A DNA stretch of 64,000 bases from Cryptomeria japonica (Eukaryota > Streptophyta > Pinopsida > Cupressales > Cupressaceae): contig NC_081411.1 of assembly GCF_030272615.1 (NCBI RefSeq), positions 182,922,977 through 182,986,976 of the forward strand, given 5' to 3'. The first letter of the stretch is position 1. Every line of letters starts with the position of its first letter. The notes beneath the pieces were generated by a model. That model searched no databases. It saw only the letters and a program-made list of their open reading frames with translations, and had not been told where the DNA came from. This document shows positions 58,946 to 64,000 of the stretch, piece after piece. A program made the position numbers and the translations under genes.

Positions 58946-60230
58946 GCCAGCATAGGTAACCATCCCCAACTACATTGTTCTGCAACCCCACCAACCTAGA
59001 ACTACAAACAAAAAGTTGGTACCAAACCAAAATGCCTACACACAATAGACTTTCCATATACATAAATAAGTCCTGAGTATTAGTCTTGAACACACCAAAA
59101 TTTACATACTAAAACTCAAAAAAAAGCATTAATGCATATACAAGTATTCAAGCATAAAACAAGAACTAAAAAAATAGGACAAACAATGCTCCAAAAGAAC
59201 AAAGAAATTGGAAACCTTGCAACATCTAGAATAGGGAAAAAAATGTGTTTGTAACAAGCTCTCACCAGCCCGTGACCACCCTTAATTCCCTCATTCTATA
59301 AAACTGCATTTCAGCCAGACGCAAATCCCACTCTCTCAGGAATCTCTATTTTAATCTTCAAATTGAGTTCATTTCTCTTCTTTCTAATGCACACCATTTC
59401 TCGTTCAATCTCTACAGACCAAACAAAGACCATCAAGTCTTCCCATGCTTCACAAGTCTCCTCCTTTCGCAGCATCTCTCCACAACAGAAAAGGCAAATA
59501 CTCAACATTGATTCGGTCTGATATCACACCCTCACCAAAAGGTCACCTAAGGCCATTCCCCAGAACATCACACCCCATCAACGAGACTAGAACACACAAA
59601 GAATGGGCTGGTACATAAGCTTTCAAGATCCATTCAGCCTTCGGTTTTGTGTCGAACATTAACCCCAAGACTGCCAACATGGACACAATGTCCATATTAG
59701 TCTCGTATCTATATTGAGACGCCAAATGTTCTCTGCCCAGGAGACGTTTTATGATGTTGAGAAAAGCCTCCTCATCAAACTAAAATATGCCACCCAGCCT
59801 CTTGTATGAAATGGCCCCAAAGAAGGCAAGTTGTTACTTCATGGAATGAAGGGTAAAAATTTGCCTCCATTTCCATATAGAGATGATACCCAGAAGCAAC
59901 ACTCAAGACTGATAAAAATTCACCACTCACCCTAAAAAAGAAACTCAACTTCACAATACCAAAAATTCTAGAAATTAACAAATAAATAAATGCCATCGAC
60001 CCCATCCCATGCTGTGAAGTGTCTCACCTCACGTACTTCCAATCCCAAAATTCATTCTTTTGATGACAAATTAAAGAAACACCGGAGGATTTAATGAAGC
60101 AAGAATAAGACTGCCCAAAAAGCACAACACATGAGGTAAAAAGATGTTGAAGTACTACAAAATCAGAAAACAATAATGGCCACATGCGATTAAATCTGCC
60201 ACACTACCTCCTCATTTGAGTTGTCCCACC
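58946..60230 (-). other. Likely 3' noncoding part of the minus-strand LINE
   Basis: Small minus-strand frames (59775-60005, 59543-59725, 59311-59508) show hydrophobic text without a domain. They follow the RNase H of the minus-strand LINE, so this is probably its 3' untranslated region or further decayed sequence. The 3' boundary is not visible. Confidence 0.35.
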
Positions 60231-63075
60231 ATCGAATAGTTTGGGGTTTCAGATCGCATGCCACATTGGACAAATAGTCAACTTCTCCATTTCCCTACCG
60301 TTTAACATGAGAGATTTTAAAATCTTGGAAATTATTTAATTTTGAGTAAATAATAGAAATAAACTCATTAATTCTCCAACACATGGTTGAGTTATTTGAG
60401 ATTCTATCTATAAATATTTTGGAATGTCCCTCCAAATGTAGCTTTGAAACATTAAGAATGTGAGCTAATTCAACTACCAGTAGAGCCCCCTGAGCCTTCA
60501 CCACACTATTCGTCCCATTCTGCAATCTTTGAGCACCTTTGACCAAAATTTTCCCTTCATCATCATGAGCCACAAACCTAGCTCTTGAAATACTTGGATT
60601 GCCTCTTGAAGCACCATCAAAGTTGATCTTCACTCATCCCTTCTTCGGTATCCTCCAAGAAACATCAAATATGTTACTCCTAGAAGGATTATCCCTTGAA
60701 ATCCCATCAATGGTCCTGAATTTTAACATAGGCCAACGTGATTGGATTAACTTATTTTCCATGTTGAAAGGATTTTTTCAAGAAATTATGACTCCTAGTC
60801 GATGAACATACCACTTATGAGATGGCACGTTCAACTCTATCACACAAGCTATCTCTTGACTCCTCCCTGGCCTAAAAGATACATCTATTCCTTTCTTTCT
60901 AGATTTCCCAAATGACAATTGAAGGGGTCATAGTCCAAATGATTGAATAAAGTGATTTTCTAGGCCCAACAAACCAACTTTTGAAAAGATTAGAAATTTT
61001 ATCTGATAAAAGCACTTCTGAAGAAAGCTTTGATTTAAAAAAACTCCAGACCTACTGAGCCACTTTACAATTTAAAATTAAATGATCTAAAGTTTTACAT
61101 TCCACTGTACACATTACACACTAAAATGGCCCATTAAAACCTAATTTACTAAGTCTTTTCCTCGTTAATATCTTCCCTTTCAATACTAGCCATGCAAAAA
61201 CACCCGCCTTTGGTAAACAATGGCTATTCTAGAAAAGGTGAGTTGGTCAATCTTTAACAACCACAACCTCCTCAATAACTTTATAATCATTTTTTATAGA
61301 ATACATGCCTAATTTGGAGCTACACCATTTCAATTCATATGCCTTATTGTATAGGTGCGGACTGAACTCCTTGAGAATTCCATCTAAAACATCTTTATGC
61401 AAAGGTGGGAGTGGGAGATTGTTTATGTCCCTCTACTCGAAAGAGTTAAACCATTAACTTGTATACTCTCCATGTAATCTCTGAGTTTTTTTTCCCACAC
61501 TACCACAATCACTTGTCTGATGTCCTCCACTCCATCCCGCAGAGAAAGTGTGGGCCTTCCCTCTCAAGAGTCCTTCCAAAACTCTATTTTCTCACCATTC
61601 TCCACCTATCAAGTAATGTGATCCATAATAACTCTCGAACATGAAAGAAGGAATTTCCAAACTGTTGATCCTCTAAGAGGGTCCCGAATAGTTAAAATGC
61701 ACTCCCTATTCTAACAGTCTAGATATTTATGAGATAGAATCTTAACCCATTTTTGTTGTGGTTGTAAGTACATTTTTCATACCAATTTAGCTCCCATTGC
61801 TTTATTTAATAAGCTTCAATTCCTAAGGCCTACACCCCTTGAATCTTTAGGTTTGTGAAGCTTTCCCATGATACTAAAGTAATTTTATCTTGATTATTTT
61901 CTCCATTCTACAAAAATTTATGCATACGTTGGTTAATAACCTTAACCACCTTCTCAAGGATCTTCAAGAACATCATTGAATAGATAGGGATTTCTAACAA
62001 CACCATTTCAACATCAGTAATCTACAAACAGAGGTGAGCCATCTACTTTTACAACCTTCCAGCTTGTTAACACGGTTGTCCACGAATGTATGCCATAGCT
62101 CCAATTTATAGATTCTTCCAAAAAGAGTTCCCAAGAATCTTCTCGAAATATTACCAGCTTAACACCAAGAATCCTAACAATATCTCTTTTTTATCCAAGT
62201 GTTAAAGAAGAAAATATCATATTTTACCCAATTTACCTGCTGACCCAAGGCCTCAGAGAAAGAAATCAAAGTCTTTTTGATGATCATGCCTCTCTCAATG
62301 AAGATTCCCCAAAAGGAAGAGTTTCATCAATAAATTGTTGATGTATTAAAGCTTCCAGACCATCAACAATGCAAATCCCTTTCCGCTTTCCTTCACTTCT
62401 CAATTGTTGAATCAATCTACCCAAAGATTCTACCAAAATGATAAAAGGAAAGGGAGAAAGTGGGTCACCTTGTCTCAATCCTCTAGTGGATTGAAAGAAC
62501 CCTTGACGACTGCCATTAACCAAAACCAACAACCATGGTCCAATAATACAAATTTTCACCCATTTTATCCACTTCTCAACAAAGCTAAAATGGTCCAAAA
62601 TTTAACCGAAAAGGACAGATCAACCATATCATGTGCATTCCTTATATCTAACTTTAGCAACTTGTGGTCCACCTTAGATTTTCTAACAATGCGTATATCT
62701 TCATGCCCTATAATGATTCCCTCAATAATGCACCTACCCAGGACAAACTTGCTTTGTCCTTAAAAAATAATCAATCTCAGGATAGACTTCATCCTCTTCA
62801 TTACGACCTTAGTTATGATTTTATAAAGAGTATTATAGAGAGTGATATGGCAGAAGTCATTGAAGGATTCCACTTTCTCAACTTTGGGAATTAGAGCAAT
62901 GAAAATGTGCAACTCAATTCCTTTGCAACATATGCCTTATCTCTAGCTTCCTCCATAACTAGCAGTACTTCATGACCAACAACATCCTAGAAAACTTGAT
63001 AAAATAAAGTAGGAAACCCATCTAGACCCGAGGATTTATCCCCTTGCATTTAAAAAATTATAACTCTTACTATTG
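60230..63075 (-). mobile_element. L1-type LINE ORF2 relic with RT, zf-RVT and RNase H (minus strand)
   Basis: From high to low coordinates, frames read SSGLDGFPTLFYQVF (about 63,020-62,980), then IPKVEKVESFNDF and FVLGRCIIEGII. The RT motif GLRQGDPLSPFPFI follows within 62284-62598, with FIDET where the family has FADDT. The zf-RVT phrase LPKAGVFAWLVLKGKILTRK (about 61,220-61,150) comes next, with CVMCTVECKTLDHLILNC. Last is RNase H at 60295-60633 (KINFDGASRGNPSISRARFV, then KLHLEGHSKIFIDRI). This is the most complete LINE here. The N-terminal endonuclease is lost because another element starts at about 63,076. Stops and frameshifts are many. Confidence 0.85.
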
Positions 63076-64000
63076 GAATCAATGAACACTGAGAGAGGGG
63101 GGTGAATCAGTGTTTTGCAATTTAATAGTTTTTTAAACTGATTTTTTAACCACTGGATGCAAGGAATATAAACTATAAAGAAAAATCACAAAGAAAATAA
63201 CCACACAACCATAACACTGAAATTTTTACATGGAAACCAGGAAAAGGGAAAAACCATGGTGGGATTTTCACCCACAATATTATTATACTATGGCCAGTAG
63301 TAAAAAACTATTACAAAAGTGGATTGCACTTGCATTTAGGCTCACTGCCTAGAGCCCACTGCTCAATTACAAAATAGAGCTCCAATGTGAGAGGAATCAC
63401 TATCCAGCAAGTGAGATATATAAGAAAATACAATGTCTGAACTAGAATATAGCATCTTCAAATGCCTTGAATTAGTTCTAATTAAGCTCAAAATGATTCG
63501 TTGTCACTGCTCTGTTCTGCTCTGCTACCAAATACCGAATCAACAAAACTCAAGATGGGCACATGAAACTACCCTCAATCTCTCCCGAAAACAATTCCGT
63601 ATGTTCACCACCGTATAGAATGATTATCCAAGTAGATCTCCATCAAGTCAGCTTCACAAGACTACATATATGAAACGTGTAGTCTCATATTGGCTCAATC
63701 CATCACAAATCCATATTATGGACCTAAAACATGTGATAACAAGCTTCACACACAATAGTAAAAACTTCTTGTACTCAACACCAATCACAAAAATCATCCC
63801 TAGAGATCCACAACACAGGTTACCCAACTATCCTGACAATGGCTCTTCTCTTTCAGAATCACTAGATACTGGATCAAAAATCATGCACTAGAATTAATAT
63901 TGGAGGCTTGAATTACAAGGTGATTTGTTTCAAACAACCAATTGACTGTCCCAATCACCGCAACCAAAACTACATCACCAGAAATGAATTATGCTCATTT
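63076..64000 (+). mobile_element. Edge of an LTR retrotransposon (LTR-like), running off the window
   Basis: The LINE coding text stops at about 63,075. The next bases, ttggaatcaatgaacactga then gagaggggggtgaatcagtg, are typical of the outer end of plant LTRs of this kind. No coding frame is convincing in the rest. Only one edge is in the window, so family and size are open; a Copia-type element is a guess. Confidence 0.5.

Noticed and set aside
62404-62894. Plus-strand frames of 119 and 76 codons
   Set aside because: Antisense of the LINE reverse transcriptase on minus.
1-64000. tRNA and rRNA genes
   Set aside because: No stretch with the conserved GGTTCGAATCC-type arm in cloverleaf context, nor any rRNA-like sequence, was noticed; a covariance-model scan was not possible here.

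Overview
The window looks like nuclear DNA from a seed plant with a large, repeat-rich genome. A gymnosperm (conifer or relative) is the best fit. The reasons are very low gene density, AT-rich sequence, old and decayed LTR elements, several L1-type LINEs carrying plant RNase H domains, long CT/GA microsatellites, degenerate telomere-type repeats, and a DUF26 receptor kinase with plant exon structure. This is inference from composition and content; I cannot name the species.

Layout. 0-2 kb: end of a CACTA-type transposon. 3.2-6.6 kb: a long decayed unknown coding relic (minus). 6.9-14.7 kb: a repeat-dominated block with telomere-like repeats facing each other across CT microsatellites, an (AT)n array, a transposase-like relic (minus), a 440-base polypurine tract joined to a 650-base polypyrimidine tract, and a 750-bp palindromic minisatellite. 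16.3-17.7 kb: a PPR pseudogene and a possible gene exon. 20,756-35,682: a 14.9-kb LTR retrotransposon on the minus strand with 1.43-1.44 kb LTRs, a perfect 5-bp target duplication (cttaa), no recognisable gag or pol, a third and more diverged internal LTR, and an antisense plant-mobile-domain gene with its own TATA box. 36.6-49.1 kb: tandem repeats, a LINE split by a probable solo LTR, and a dispersed repeat region. 49.5-51.4 kb: a hAT-like transposase pseudogene. 51.5-52.6 kb: a possible LINE ORF1 piece. 53,305-56,307 (minus): the one convincing host gene, a seven-exon cysteine-rich receptor-like kinase. 57.2-63.1 kb: two LINEs lying tail to tail. 63.1-64 kb: the edge of another LTR element.

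Most interesting candidate. The 14.9-kb element seems to be a mosaic able to move although it carries an internal LTR. Arrays of a short motif, TAGCGCAT, occur in the sense orientation near the start of both of its predicted transcripts: the LTR-driven one and the antisense PMD one. That pattern is not explained by coding and could be an RNA-level or promoter-level signal shared by the two transcription units.

The only functional pathway visible is receptor-kinase signalling by the CRK at the cell surface. All other coding matter is mobile-element debris or pseudogene.
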